This document shows, piece by piece, positions 52,825-61,037 of a stretch of 62,280 nt of DNA. The notes under the pieces were generated by a model. It saw nothing but the letters and a program-made list of their open reading frames with translations. It had not been told where the DNA came from and did not search any database. Each line of letters begins with the position of its first letter. Position 1 is the stretch's first letter. This stretch comes from Pseudonocardia autotrophica (GTDB lineage: Bacteria; Actinomycetota; Actinomycetes; Mycobacteriales; Pseudonocardiaceae): NCBI RefSeq assembly GCF_000717175.1, contig NZ_JNYD01000033.1, positions 1 to 62,280 of the forward strand, given 5' to 3'. The position numbers and the translations under genes were made by a program.

Positions 52825-52980
52825 CCTCCCGCGAGTCGGGAGCTCCGGCACCGCGAGTCGCGAGCTCCGGCACCGCGAGTCGGGAGATTTGGCACCGCGA
52901 GTCGCGAGCTCCGGCACCGCGAGTCGCGAGCTCCGGCACCGCGAGTCGGGAGATTTGGCACCGCGAGTCGGCACTCTCCG
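52825..52980. repeat. 22-bp tandem repeat array, left of methyltransferase
   Basis: Units begin at 52847, 52869, 52891, 52913, 52935 and 52957, each GGCACCGCGAGTCG followed by an 8-base variable tail that alternates between two types (CGAGCTCC and GGAGATTT); a partial unit precedes at 52827. No spacers, so not CRISPR. The whole 52711-53054 interval (344 bp) has no supportable gene; related CGAGTCG motifs continue to about 53000. Confidence 0.9.
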
Positions 52981-53054
52981 GTCACCGAGTCGGCGATTCC
53001 GGGACACAGGATCGTGGGCTTGCCGGAACCCGGGGGACCCGGCAGCGTCGGGGC

Positions 53055-53645
53055 GTGATCGAGGTGGTGCAGGAGTCGCTGGTGCTGCCGGGCGGCGAGA
53101 TCGTCGTCGTGCGGCCGGCATCCGGGGTCGAGGTGCCGTTCGACGAGCTCGGCGACGAGCTGCTGCCCCCGCACTGGGCGGAGATCTGGCCGAGCGGGAT
53201 CGCGTTGGCTCACACCGCCACCGCGATCCCGTCCGGCACGCGGGTGCTCGAGATCGGCTGCGGTCTCGGGCTCCCCGCCCTCGCGGCCGCGCGGGCGGGT
53301 GCCGACGTTCTCGCCACCGACCAGTCGTCGACGGCGATCGGCCTGGTCCGGCGCAGCGCCGAGCTGAACGACCTCGTGCTGCGGGCCGAGGCGCGCAGCT
53401 GGTCCGATCCGGCGCTGGAGCCCGTCGACCTGGTGCTCGGCGCCGACCTGCTCTACGGGCACCGCAACGTCGTCGAGCTGCTGGCGGTTCTCCCCCGGCT
53501 CGCGCGGGAGGTGTGGCTGACGGACCCCGGCCGAGCACTGGCCCCCGAGTTCCTCGCCGACGCCCGGGCGACCTGGACCGTGACCAGCCGGCCGACCGGG
53601 CAGGACGGCGTCACGCTCCACCGTCTGACCCGCGACACGACCTGA
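53055..53645 (+). CDS. Class I SAM-dependent methyltransferase
   Basis: 196 aa from GTG 53055. Motif I VLEIGCGLGLPALAAARAGA (about residues 64-83), acidic strand end ATDQS and a Rossmann core with LVLGADLLYGHRNV resemble the FAM86/METTL-like lysine or small-molecule methyltransferases. The substrate is unknown. The gene is boxed by oppositely oriented 22-bp repeat arrays on both sides. Confidence 0.88.
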   Translation: MIEVVQESLVLPGGEIVVVRPASGVEVPFDELGDELLPPHWAEIWPSGIALAHTATAIPSGTRVLEIGCGLGLPALAAARAGADVLATDQSSTAIGLVRRSAELNDLVLRAEARSWSDPALEPVDLVLGADLLYGHRNVVELLAVLPRLAREVWLTDPGRALAPEFLADARATWTVTSRPTGQDGVTLHRLTRDTT

Positions 53646-53682
53646 CCCAGGGCCTCCCGACATCGCACACTCGGTCGCCCGG

Positions 53683-53767
53683 AACTGCCGACTCGCGGTG
53701 CCGGAACTCCCGACTCGCGGTGCCAGAAGTCCCGACTCGCGGTGCCGGAACTCCCGACTCGCGGGAA
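53683..53767. repeat. 22-bp tandem repeat array, right of methyltransferase (inverted)
   Basis: Four units of the reverse complement of the left-hand repeat (core CGACTCGCGGTGCC). Relative to 52847-52978 the array is inverted, so the pair could fold as a long stem enclosing the methyltransferase gene or recombine to invert it. It also lies at the convergent ends of the methyltransferase and badH-like genes. Confidence 0.88.
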
Positions 53768-53795
53768 CCTTCACGCCGTCTCACGTGACGGGCGC

Positions 53796-54524
53796 TCAGC
53801 TCATGGTCAGCCCGCCACTGACGCTGAGGGTCTGCCCGGTGATGTAGGCGGCGTCGGGCGAGGCGAAGAAGGCCACCGCGCCGGCGAGGTCGGTGGGCTG
53901 GGCGAGACGGCGGAACGGGATCGCCCTGGTCAGGGACTCCCGCAGCTTCGGGTTGTCCCCGCCCATCGAGGCGAACAGCGCGGTGTCGGTCGGGCCGGGG
54001 CACACGACGTTGGCGTTGATCCCGTGCCGGGCCGTCTCGCGCGCCACGGTCTTGGTGAAGGCGATGACCCCGCCCTTCGCCGCGGAGTACACGGCCTCGC
54101 CGGACGAGCCGACCCGCCCGGCGTCGGACGCGAGGTTGACCAGCGTGCCGCCGCCCTGCTCGATCATGATCGGCAGCACGGCCTTGCACGTGTGCAGGAC
54201 GCCGTAGAGGTTGATCCGGATGACCGTGTCCCAGTCGGCCGGGTCGGAGTCGACGAACGGGCCGGCCTTGTCCCAGCCCGCGTTGTTGACCAGCACGTCG
54301 ATCCGGCCGAACCGCTCCTGGACCTGCGCGACCATGGCGTTCACGGACTCGCGGTCGGTCACGTCGGCGCGGATCCCGACCCCGCCGACGGCCTCCCCGG
54401 TCTCCTTCGCCGTGGCCTCGTCGACGTCGGTCGCGACGACCGTGACGCCGTCGGCCGCGAGCCGCTCGGCGATGGCCCGGCCGATCCCGCGGCCGGCCCC
54501 GGTCACGATGGCGATCCTGGACAC
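53796..54524 (-). CDS. badH: 2-hydroxycyclohexanecarboxyl-CoA dehydrogenase-like SDR (BadH)
   Basis: 242 aa from ATG 54524. TGAGRGIGRAI cofactor motif, NNAGWDKAGPFVDSDPADWD, then ASDAGRVGSSGEAVYSAAKG with Ser, Tyr and Lys of the triad, NVVCPGPTDTALF and LSVSGGLTMS at the end. These segments closely follow BadH of the cyclohexanecarboxylate/benzoyl-CoA lower pathway. NAD-dependent oxidation of the 2-hydroxy to the 2-keto ring acyl-CoA is predicted. Last gene of the operon started at 56479. Confidence 0.87.
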   Translation of the reverse strand: MSRIAIVTGAGRGIGRAIAERLAADGVTVVATDVDEATAKETGEAVGGVGIRADVTDRESVNAMVAQVQERFGRIDVLVNNAGWDKAGPFVDSDPADWDTVIRINLYGVLHTCKAVLPIMIEQGGGTLVNLASDAGRVGSSGEAVYSAAKGGVIAFTKTVARETARHGINANVVCPGPTDTALFASMGGDNPKLRESLTRAIPFRRLAQPTDLAGAVAFFASPDAAYITGQTLSVSGGLTMS

Positions 54525-54533
54525 TGTTCCTCC

Positions 54534-55670
54534 TTACGGGGCGAGCTCGCGGCCGACCCGCTGCCGGGCGATCACGAGCTTCATGATCTGGGCGGTGCCG
54601 TCGCCGATCTGCAGGCCGAGCACGTCGTTCATGCGCTGTGCGAGCGGCAGCTCCGTGCGGTAGCCGTACTGGCCGTGCAGCAGCAGGCACTGCGTGATGG
54701 CGTCGTGGGCGACCTTCGGCGCCCACCACTTGCACTTGGCGGCCTCCGCGGTGTGCGGGAGGTCGTGGTCCTTCAGCCACAACGTCCTCAGGCAGAGCAG
54801 GCGGGCCGCGTCGAGCAGGGTCTCCGCCTCGGCGAGCGGGAACGCGACCCCCTGGTTCGTCGACAACGGACGGTCGAAGGCCTCGCGGCGGGTGACGTAC
54901 TCCCACGTCTCGTCGAGCGTCTGTGCCGCGCAGCCGAGGACCTGCAGGCCGATCAGCGCGCGGCTGACGTCGAAGCCCCGCATGACCTGCGAGAACCCGC
55001 GGCCCTCGGCGCCGATCAGGTGGTCGGCGGGGATCCGGACGCCGTCGAGGTGCGCCGCGCCCCGCCCGACCGCGGCCGTGCCCATGTCCGGGTACGGCTC
55101 GCGGGTCACGCCGGGCCGGTCCAGTGGCACGAGGAACGCGCTGATGTCGCGGCCCCGCTCCTGGGACGGCCCGGTCCGGGCGAAGGCGACCACGGCCGCG
55201 GCGTCGGCGGCGAAGGACAGGGACTTGACGCCGTCGAGCACCCAGTCCGGCCCGTCGCGCCGGGCGGTCAGCCGGGGCGTCCCCGCGTCGGACCCGGCGT
55301 GCGGCTCGGTCAGCCCGATGCCGACGATCTCCTCGCCCGAGCAGATCCGCGGCACCCACTCGGCGGCCAGCTCCGGGGCGTTGCCCGCGAGGATCTGCCC
55401 GACGAGCGAGCCCACCACCTGCAGGTACCCGACGCAGACGTCGCCGCGCCCGATCTCCTCGGTGACGAGCCCGGCGGTGACCCGGTCCGTCCCGTGCCCG
55501 CCCAGCCCGGCGGGCAGCTCGGGGGCGATCAGGCCGGCGGCGCCGATCTCCTTGCGCAGCTCCGGCTCGATCCGCTCCCGCCCGCGGTAGGCCGGCAGCA
55601 ACGTCCCGACGGCGAGTGCGCGGGCCCGGTCGCGGAAGGACTCCTGCTCGGCGCTGAGCGAGAAGTCCAC
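54534..55670 (-). CDS. Acyl-CoA dehydrogenase (possible cyclohexanecarboxyl-CoA dehydrogenase)
   Basis: 378 aa from GTG 55670, three bases from the badI-like stop. FAD-binding segment GIGLTEPHAGSDAGTPRLTA and the C-terminal LQIGDGTAQIMKLVIARQRV are typical ACAD motifs. LPHTAEAAKCKWWAPKVAHD is near the usual active-site region. Sandwiched between badI- and badH-like genes, it probably oxidises an alicyclic acyl-CoA. A general acyl-CoA dehydrogenase is the alternative. Confidence 0.88.
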   Translation of the reverse strand: MDFSLSAEQESFRDRARALAVGTLLPAYRGRERIEPELRKEIGAAGLIAPELPAGLGGHGTDRVTAGLVTEEIGRGDVCVGYLQVVGSLVGQILAGNAPELAAEWVPRICSGEEIVGIGLTEPHAGSDAGTPRLTARRDGPDWVLDGVKSLSFAADAAAVVAFARTGPSQERGRDISAFLVPLDRPGVTREPYPDMGTAAVGRGAAHLDGVRIPADHLIGAEGRGFSQVMRGFDVSRALIGLQVLGCAAQTLDETWEYVTRREAFDRPLSTNQGVAFPLAEAETLLDAARLLCLRTLWLKDHDLPHTAEAAKCKWWAPKVAHDAITQCLLLHGQYGYRTELPLAQRMNDVLGLQIGDGTAQIMKLVIARQRVGRELAP

Positions 55671-55672
55671 GG

Positions 55673-56479
55673 TCAGTGGGCCTGGTAGTACTTGGCGAAC
55701 TCGGGCGGGCGCTTCTCGGCGAAGGCGCGGGCGCCCTCCATGCCCTCGTCCGACACCGCGAACAGGTCCAGGGCGGACATCGCCATGTTGGACAGTCCGG
55801 CGTGGTGGTCGGTGTCGGCGTTGAACGAGTGCTTGAGCACGCGGATCGCCGTCGGGCTCTTGTCGGCGACCTCGGCGGCCCAGGCCCTGGCCGTGTCCAT
55901 CAGCTCGGCGGCGGGGACGATCACGTTGACCAGGCCCATGTCGAGCGCCTCCTGCGCCGAGTACTGCCGGCACCAGAACCAGATCTCGCGGGCCTTCTTC
56001 TCGCCCACCACGCGGGCGAGGTAGGCGGAGCCGAACCCGGCGTCGAACGAGCCGACCTTGGGCCCGCTCTGGCCGAAGCGGGCGGTGTCGGCGGCGATCG
56101 TGACGTCGCACAGCACGTGCAGCACGTGCCCGCCGCCGATCGCCAGCCCGTTGACGGCCGCGATCACGGGCTTCGGCACGTCCCGGATCAGCTTGTGCAG
56201 GTAGCCGATCTCGAACATCCCGCTGTCGCTGGGCCCGTAGTCACCGGTCTCGGCCCGCTGCTTCACATCGCCGCCGGTGCAGAACGCCTTGTCCCCGGCC
56301 CCCGTGAGGATGATCGCGCGCACGTCGTGGTCCGCCCACGCGGCGCGGAACGCCCTGGTCAGCTCCTCGACGGTCTTCGCACGGAAGGCGTTGTACCGGG
56401 CCGGGCGGTTCATCGTGATGACGGCGGTGGTGCCGTCGACCTCGTAAACGATGTCGGTGAAATCAGGGCTGTAGGTCAC
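55673..56479 (-). CDS. badI: 2-ketocyclohexanecarboxyl-CoA hydrolase-like crotonase (BadI)
   Basis: 268 aa from GTG 56479, chosen because GAGGGAG lies 5 nt upstream and the longer start at 56536 would collide with the TetR start. Crotonase fold with GDVKQRAETGDYGPSDSGMF, NGLAIGGGHVLHVLCDVTIA and KVGSFDAGFGSAYLARVVGE, as in BadI/MenB-like enzymes. BadI opens the cyclohexane ring hydrolytically to pimelyl-CoA. First gene of a three-gene operon. Confidence 0.85.
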   Translation of the reverse strand: MTYSPDFTDIVYEVDGTTAVITMNRPARYNAFRAKTVEELTRAFRAAWADHDVRAIILTGAGDKAFCTGGDVKQRAETGDYGPSDSGMFEIGYLHKLIRDVPKPVIAAVNGLAIGGGHVLHVLCDVTIAADTARFGQSGPKVGSFDAGFGSAYLARVVGEKKAREIWFWCRQYSAQEALDMGLVNVIVPAAELMDTARAWAAEVADKSPTAIRVLKHSFNADTDHHAGLSNMAMSALDLFAVSDEGMEGARAFAEKRPPEFAKYYQAH

Positions 56480-56520
56480 GTCGACTCCCTCGTCTCGTTC
56501 GCCGACCACCGTGACAAACT

Positions 56521-56555
56521 TTGACTCTTGGGTCAAGATGTGAATCGTGAGTCAA
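56521..56555. promoter_or_regulatory. TetR-type operator between badI-like and tetR genes
   Basis: TTGAC-N6-GTCAA (56521-56536) is nested in a wider TTGACTC...GAGTCAA inverted repeat (56521-56527 and 56549-56555). The right arm overlaps the GTG of the TetR gene, which fits autorepression plus control of the divergent badI operon. Confidence 0.65.
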
Positions 56556-57134
56556 CGAGTGGCGCGCAAGCGCGGGCAGCGGGTGCGGGCGATCCTCACC
56601 GCCGCGGCCGAGCTCTTCGGCGAGCGCGGCTACGCAGGAGTGAGCCTCGAGGACGTGGCCGACCGGCTCGACGTCACGAAGGGCTCGCTCTACTACTACT
56701 TCGCGAGCAAGGACGAGCTGGTCACGGCCGCGATCGAGACCCTGGGCACGGACTGGACCGACCGGCTGGAGGCGCTGCCCGTCGCCGGGTCGCCCACCGA
56801 GCGGCTGCGGGCGCTGCTTCGCGAGCACATCCGGATCGCGGTCCGCGAGTACCCGGCGGCGCTGCGCATGTTCCTGGTTCCGGACGAGTGGCCAGAGGAG
56901 CAGCGGTCCCGGATCACGGCCCTGCGCCGCCGGCACGACGCGGTGTTCCGCGCCGTCCTCGAGGAGGGGCTGCGGGGCGGCGAGTTCACCGTGGTCGCCG
57001 TGGACCCGACCCTGCAGGCGATGCACGCCGCGATGTCGCAGGCGCCGGTCTGGGTGCACGACGACCGCGGGATCGACCAGCTCGCCGACACCCTGATGAT
57101 GCTGGTCGGCGTCAGCGCGGGAACTGCGGCATGA
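56547..57134 (+). CDS. TetR-family transcriptional regulator
   Basis: 195 aa from GTG 56547 (GTG 56559 possible). N-terminal HTH ILTAAAELFGERGYAGVSLE, then DVADRLDVTKGSLYYYFASK, and a TetR_C-type ligand domain with IRIAVREYPAALRMFLVPDE. Divergent from the badI-ACAD-badH operon with an operator overlapping its start. An acyl-CoA effector is likely. Its 3' end overlaps the convergent coiled-coil gene by 23 bp. Confidence 0.92.
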   Translation: MSQRVARKRGQRVRAILTAAAELFGERGYAGVSLEDVADRLDVTKGSLYYYFASKDELVTAAIETLGTDWTDRLEALPVAGSPTERLRALLREHIRIAVREYPAALRMFLVPDEWPEEQRSRITALRRRHDAVFRAVLEEGLRGGEFTVVAVDPTLQAMHAAMSQAPVWVHDDRGIDQLADTLMMLVGVSAGTAA

Positions 57135-58269
57135 GGGTGCCGGCGCGGCGGCGCAGCCCGTCGATCGTCGCGATGTCGTCGTCGATGTCGGTGAGGTCCG
57201 CGGCCACCTTCTCCAGCCCCTCCACGGCGGACAGGGCGGAGCCGAGGCGGGAGTCGAGCTCGTCGTCGCGGCGGGTCAGCGCGGCCGTGACGGCCCGGCG
57301 CAGCTCCGCGTTGGCCGAGCGCGCGGCATCCCGTGCCTGTTTGCCGACGGTCAGCTGGAACTCGTCGATCATCGTCCGGACCGCGGTACGCACGTCCGCG
57401 CGACGCCGGTCGAGGCCGCGCTTGCGCTCGCCGCTCAGCGCCGCGCCGCCCAGCCCGATCGCGCCCAGGCACGCGCCCGTGACCAGCATCCACACCGGCA
57501 CGGCCACGCCGAGGAACCGGGTGAGCACGAAGGCCATCATGATCCCGCCGTACGAGGGCATGACCACGGTGAGCAGCCGGGCCGGGATCGGGGTCCGCCC
57601 GGCGTCGCCCGCGGGCGGCTCCTCGATCAGCGCGACGGTCTCGGCGCCCGGCGGGATCGGGATGTGCGGCATCGGCAGCCGCTCGGTCAGCTCGGTGCCC
57701 TCGGTCAGCCGGTCCGCGACAACCCGAACACCGTAGTCCAGCTCCACCCGGAGCCGGTCCGCCTCGGCCGCGAGCCGGTCCCGGAACCGCCCCATGATGG
57801 CGGCCCGCTCCTTCCCCGGGTCGTGCTCGCCGATGTCCCGCTCGGTGTCCGCGAGCACCGCCCGGGTGCGCGTGCGCAGGGAGAACTCGACGTCCGAGCT
57901 CAGCCCGGCGAAGCCGTCGCCGAGGATCTGCGACCACTCCCGGGACACGGCCCGCAGCCGGGACGACCGCGTGCGCAGCGCCTTGAGCTCGGCGCGCAGC
58001 CGGGCGCCGCGGGCGGGGTCGGCCAGCGCGGCGCGGCGGAAGCGCAGGTCCGAGCGCAGCGAGTCGAGCGCCCGGACGAGCTCCTGCGAGGCCGCACGCA
58101 TCGCGGCCACCCGGCGGCCGGCCGTCGTCGCGCCCGCCAGGTCGTCCCGGGCGGCGCGCAGCCGGCGGGCAAGGTCCTCGCGGTCGTTGGCCTCCGCACC
58201 GGCGAGGGTGGTGCCGAGCAGGTCGAGCGCCTCGTCGACGGGGTTGCGGACGGGTTCCGGCGTGGCCAC
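57112..58269 (-). CDS. Coiled-coil membrane protein resembling a dynamin-like stalk/paddle without GTPase
   Basis: 385 aa from ATG 58269. Long charged helices (residues 1-190 and 290-370) flank one or two hydrophobic segments (MMAFVLTRFLGVAVPVWMLV, TGACLGAIGLGGAALS). This order resembles the region after the G domain in actinobacterial dynamin-like proteins, but no P-loop is present. It could also be an unrelated coiled-coil protein. No partner GTPase gene is visible in the window. Confidence 0.6.
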   Translation of the reverse strand: MATPEPVRNPVDEALDLLGTTLAGAEANDREDLARRLRAARDDLAGATTAGRRVAAMRAASQELVRALDSLRSDLRFRRAALADPARGARLRAELKALRTRSSRLRAVSREWSQILGDGFAGLSSDVEFSLRTRTRAVLADTERDIGEHDPGKERAAIMGRFRDRLAAEADRLRVELDYGVRVVADRLTEGTELTERLPMPHIPIPPGAETVALIEEPPAGDAGRTPIPARLLTVVMPSYGGIMMAFVLTRFLGVAVPVWMLVTGACLGAIGLGGAALSGERKRGLDRRRADVRTAVRTMIDEFQLTVGKQARDAARSANAELRRAVTAALTRRDDELDSRLGSALSAVEGLEKVAADLTDIDDDIATIDGLRRRAGTLMPQFPR

Positions 58270-58408
58270 GACCGGGCTCCTCCTCGGGCGGGGACGGGCC
58301 GGGGAGGGCCCGCGGGGAACGTGACGGACGGCCGGGGCGCGTGCGTGCCCCGGCCGTCACCGGCGCGGGAGGCCCGCGCCCCGTGCGGTGGTCCTGTCGG
58401 CGGCGGCC

Positions 58409-58696
58409 CTAGTGGACGACGCCGCCGCTGTGGTCGTGCCCGGAGTGCTCGTGGTGCTGGTGCCCGTGGTCCTCGTGGTCGCAGTTCTTCCAGTCGTGGT
58501 CGTCGTGCTTCCAGTCGTGGTCGTCGTGCTTCCAGTGGTGGTCGCCGAAGTCGTGGTGCTTGTCGTGCCCGTCGTGGTCGTGCTTGTCGTGCCCGTGCTT
58601 GTCGTGGTCGTCGTGGTGCTTGTCGTGGTGCTCGTGCTTGTCGTGGTGCTTGTCGCCGTGGTGGCTCTTGTCGTGCGAGCTCTTGAAGTCCGGCAT
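58409..58696 (-). CDS. Histidine/aspartate/lysine-rich small protein
   Basis: 95 aa from ATG 58696 (GGAG immediately upstream), ending at TAG 58409. My count is 33 His, 23 Asp and 11 Lys, with one Cys and three Trp. Units such as HDKHDHDGHDK and two WKHDDHD repeats recur. The product may bind Ni, Zn, Cu or Co ions, or act as a buffer; no named family recognised. The reverse strand is an open frame of Val/Leu runs, which I consider a shadow. Confidence 0.65.
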   Translation of the reverse strand: MPDFKSSHDKSHHGDKHHDKHEHHDKHHDDHDKHGHDKHDHDGHDKHHDFGDHHWKHDDHDWKHDDHDWKNCDHEDHGHQHHEHSGHDHSGGVVH

Positions 58697-58816
58697 CTCC
58701 GGTCTCCGTCCTCGTGGGCGCGGCCGGGTGGTCCCGGCCGTCGGTATGACCGTCACCACACGCTCGCTGATACGCCGCGTGTCGTTACCGCCGTTCCGCC
58801 CCACGGCGCAGCGGCG

Positions 58817-59995
58817 TCAGCCCGCGGGCAGGACCGTGCCACGCACCTCTCCGAGGGAGAACCGGCCGCCGTCCGGACGCGGGGCGCTGGCGACGATCGA
58901 GACCTCGTCGCCGTCGTGCAGGTAGTGGCGGGTGGTGCCGTCGGACAGCGCGAACTCGTCCCGGCCGCCCCAGGTCAGCTCGAGCAGGCAGCCGCGCTGG
59001 TCGCGGCGGGCCCCGGAGACGGTGCCGGAGCCGAGCAGGTCGCCCGGCCGGATCGGGGCGCCGTTCGTGGTCAGGTGCGTGACGAGCTGGGCCGGCGTCC
59101 AGTACAGGTCGCCGCCGGGCGGGGTGGAGATCCGCTCGCCGTTGAGCCGCACCTCGAGGGTGACGTCGAGCCCCCGGTCGGACTTGCCCAGCAGGTAGGA
59201 CAGCGGCTGCGGGTCCCGGGCGGGCGGCTCGGTCCAGGCGCCCGCCAGCTCGTCGAGCGGGGTGATCCAGGCGGAGATCGAGGTCGCGAAGGACTTGCCC
59301 AGCAGCGGGCCGAGCGGGCGGGACTCCCAGGACTGGAGGTCGCGCGCCGACCAGTCGTTGAGCAGGACCACGCCGAAGACGTGGTCGAGCGCCTCCTCCA
59401 GCGGCACCGGCCCGCTGCTCGCGCCGCCGAGGACGAAGCCCAGCTCGACCTCGAAGTCCAACGCCTTCGTCGGGCCCAGGTCGCCCGGACCGCGCTGGCC
59501 CGCGGGCCGGACGACGGGGCTGCCGCTCACGTAGACGGTGCCGGCGCGGCCGTGGTAGCCGACCGGGAGGTGCTTCCAGTTCGGGGTCACCGTGGCGCCC
59601 GGCTTCGCGATCGCGGCGGCGTTGGCCGCGTGCTGCTCGCAGGCGAAGAAGTCGACGTAGTCCGCGACCGTGAAGGGCAGCACCGGGACGACGCCGGCGT
59701 GCGGCAGGGCGTACGGCGCCAGCCGCTCGGGGTCGGCCAGCCACGAGGCCAGCCACTCCCGGACCTCCCGCCACGCCGGCCGGCCGGCCGCGAGCAGGCC
59801 GTCGAGCGTGGGCTCGGACAGCAGGGCCGGGTAGGGCCCGTCCTGGGCCGCGGCGAGCGTGCCGACGTCGATGTACGCGGTGCCGGCGGGCGCCACGATC
59901 CGCGACGGCCCGGGGCGCCCCGACCCGGCGACGACGCCGAGTGCCGTGCCCAGCGGCGGGTCCGGCGGGAGCAGGTCGGCGGCCGTCCGCGTCAT
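58817..59995 (-). CDS. fahA: Fumarylacetoacetase
   Basis: 392 aa from ATG 59995. N-terminal SH3-like domain, then the signature FTVADYVDFFACEQHAANAA, YHGRAGTVYVSGSP and DFEVELGFVLGG with the Ca/Mg-binding acidic residues, and the late SGTVSG segment. Hydrolyses fumarylacetoacetate, the last step of tyrosine/homogentisate breakdown. No homogentisate dioxygenase lies next to it in the window. Confidence 0.93.
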   Translation of the reverse strand: MTRTAADLLPPDPPLGTALGVVAGSGRPGPSRIVAPAGTAYIDVGTLAAAQDGPYPALLSEPTLDGLLAAGRPAWREVREWLASWLADPERLAPYALPHAGVVPVLPFTVADYVDFFACEQHAANAAAIAKPGATVTPNWKHLPVGYHGRAGTVYVSGSPVVRPAGQRGPGDLGPTKALDFEVELGFVLGGASSGPVPLEEALDHVFGVVLLNDWSARDLQSWESRPLGPLLGKSFATSISAWITPLDELAGAWTEPPARDPQPLSYLLGKSDRGLDVTLEVRLNGERISTPPGGDLYWTPAQLVTHLTTNGAPIRPGDLLGSGTVSGARRDQRGCLLELTWGGRDEFALSDGTTRHYLHDGDEVSIVASAPRPDGGRFSLGEVRGTVLPAG

Positions 59996-60005
59996 GCCGG
60001 GCACG

Positions 60006-60986
60006 CTACCCCGGATGTGCCCTCCCACCCGTCGTCGTCGACCTTGCGGGTGCCCTCGGCGACAGCCGGCGCGCCGCCGCCGCCAGCATCGACCGGACGA
60101 CGACGGGGTGCAGGTGCCGCACCACGCCCCAGTAGAGCCGGCCCCGGCCGCCGCGGATCCGCACGACCGTGCTCAGCACCACCCGCCCGGGCTCGCGCAG
60201 GACCGACGCCCGGAAGTCCAGGTGGCCGGCGTCGGTGCCCAGGAGCACCTCGTCGTCCGTGCGGCGCAGGGTGTCGAAGGCCGACCGGTCGGCCCGCTCG
60301 ATCCCGACGATCCCCACCAGCGCCTTGCGCAGGGCGAGCAGGGCCGCGACCCACCCCGGCACCCGGCGGAACACCGCGTCCGCCCAGGCCTGCGGGTCGG
60401 TCGGCGCGCCGGCCGGCGCGGGCACGGCGTAGGCGTCGGCGGCGTCGACCCGCGGCAACGCCCCGCGCAGCAGCGCGGTGTCCGGCACGGGCACGGCGGT
60501 GGCCCGCGGCCGCTCGGCGGCCCGCCGGAGCACCCGGACCAGCGGGGACCGGCGCGCCGGGCGCCCGGGCCCGGTGCCGAGCGCGCGCTCGGCGGTGTCG
60601 AGCAGGTCCTCGAGCACGGCGTCGTGCAGCGGGCGCACGGCCAGCGGCCAGAGCACGCGCATGGCGCCGCCCGTCCGCAGCTGCAGCTCGTGCCGGAGGA
60701 CGCAGCGGCCGGGCCCGCGGGACTCGACGACGAAGGCGTGCGTGCCGTCGAGACCCTGGCCGGGCGCCGCGGTGAACTCGACGAGCCGGCCCGGCTCGTA
60801 GCGGGAGACCGCGTACCGCAGCCCGCCGTGACCGCCCGACGCCCCCGGCCCGAGCGGGCGGTCGAGGGTCATCGGCGACCAGCCCGCGGGCCACAACCGG
60901 TCCCCCGGCCCGCCGAGGGAGTCGACCAGCTCCCACACCCGCTCCGCGGGAGCGGGGAGCTCACGCTCGTGCACGTTCCTGACCAT
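60006..60986 (-). CDS. DUF2867/SRPBCC-type protein
   Basis: 326 aa from ATG 60986 (CGGAGG upstream). N-terminal half is a START-like SRPBCC fold (PAPAERVWELVDSLGGPGDR, GPGRCVLRHELQLRTGG); C-terminal half is DUF2867-like (HLDFRASVLREPGRVVLSTV, RLYWGVVRHLHPVVVRSMLA). Similar domains occur fused to NAD-dependent epimerases. Divergent from a TetR gene with two operators between; likely its target. Confidence 0.8.
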   Translation of the reverse strand: MVRNVHERELPAPAERVWELVDSLGGPGDRLWPAGWSPMTLDRPLGPGASGGHGGLRYAVSRYEPGRLVEFTAAPGQGLDGTHAFVVESRGPGRCVLRHELQLRTGGAMRVLWPLAVRPLHDAVLEDLLDTAERALGTGPGRPARRSPLVRVLRRAAERPRATAVPVPDTALLRGALPRVDAADAYAVPAPAGAPTDPQAWADAVFRRVPGWVAALLALRKALVGIVGIERADRSAFDTLRRTDDEVLLGTDAGHLDFRASVLREPGRVVLSTVVRIRGGRGRLYWGVVRHLHPVVVRSMLAAAARRLSPRAPARSTTTGGRAHPG

Positions 60987-60994
60987 CGGAAACC

Positions 60995-61037
60995 TCCGTA
61001 CGCCACCGTACGGAAGCAACCATACGCTAGCGTACGG
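60995..61037. promoter_or_regulatory. Two TetR-type operators in the DUF2867/tetR gap
   Basis: TCCGTACG-N4-CGTACGGA (60995-61014, perfect 8-bp arms) and CCATACG-CTAG-CGTACGG (61020-61037, one mismatch). Both share the CGTACGG half-site and a 4-bp spacer, centre-to-centre 24 bp. The second overlaps the TetR start region. Confidence 0.8.

Noticed and set aside
52847..52978. CRISPR array
   Set aside because: The 22-bp units are directly adjacent with no unique spacers and no cas genes are near.
52734..53054. N-terminal extension of the methyltransferase through the repeat array
   Set aside because: The frame stays open only because the 22-bp repeats lack stops; the GTG at 53055 gives a normal family length.
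56479..56536. Longer start for the badI-like gene at 56536
   Set aside because: It leaves only 10 bp to the divergent tetR start and overlaps the operator; GTG 56479 has a good Shine-Dalgarno.
58388..60775. A 795-codon plus-strand frame beginning with long Val/Leu runs
   Set aside because: It is antisense to the His-rich, fumarylacetoacetase and DUF2867 genes; its Val runs mirror His/Asp codons on the other strand.
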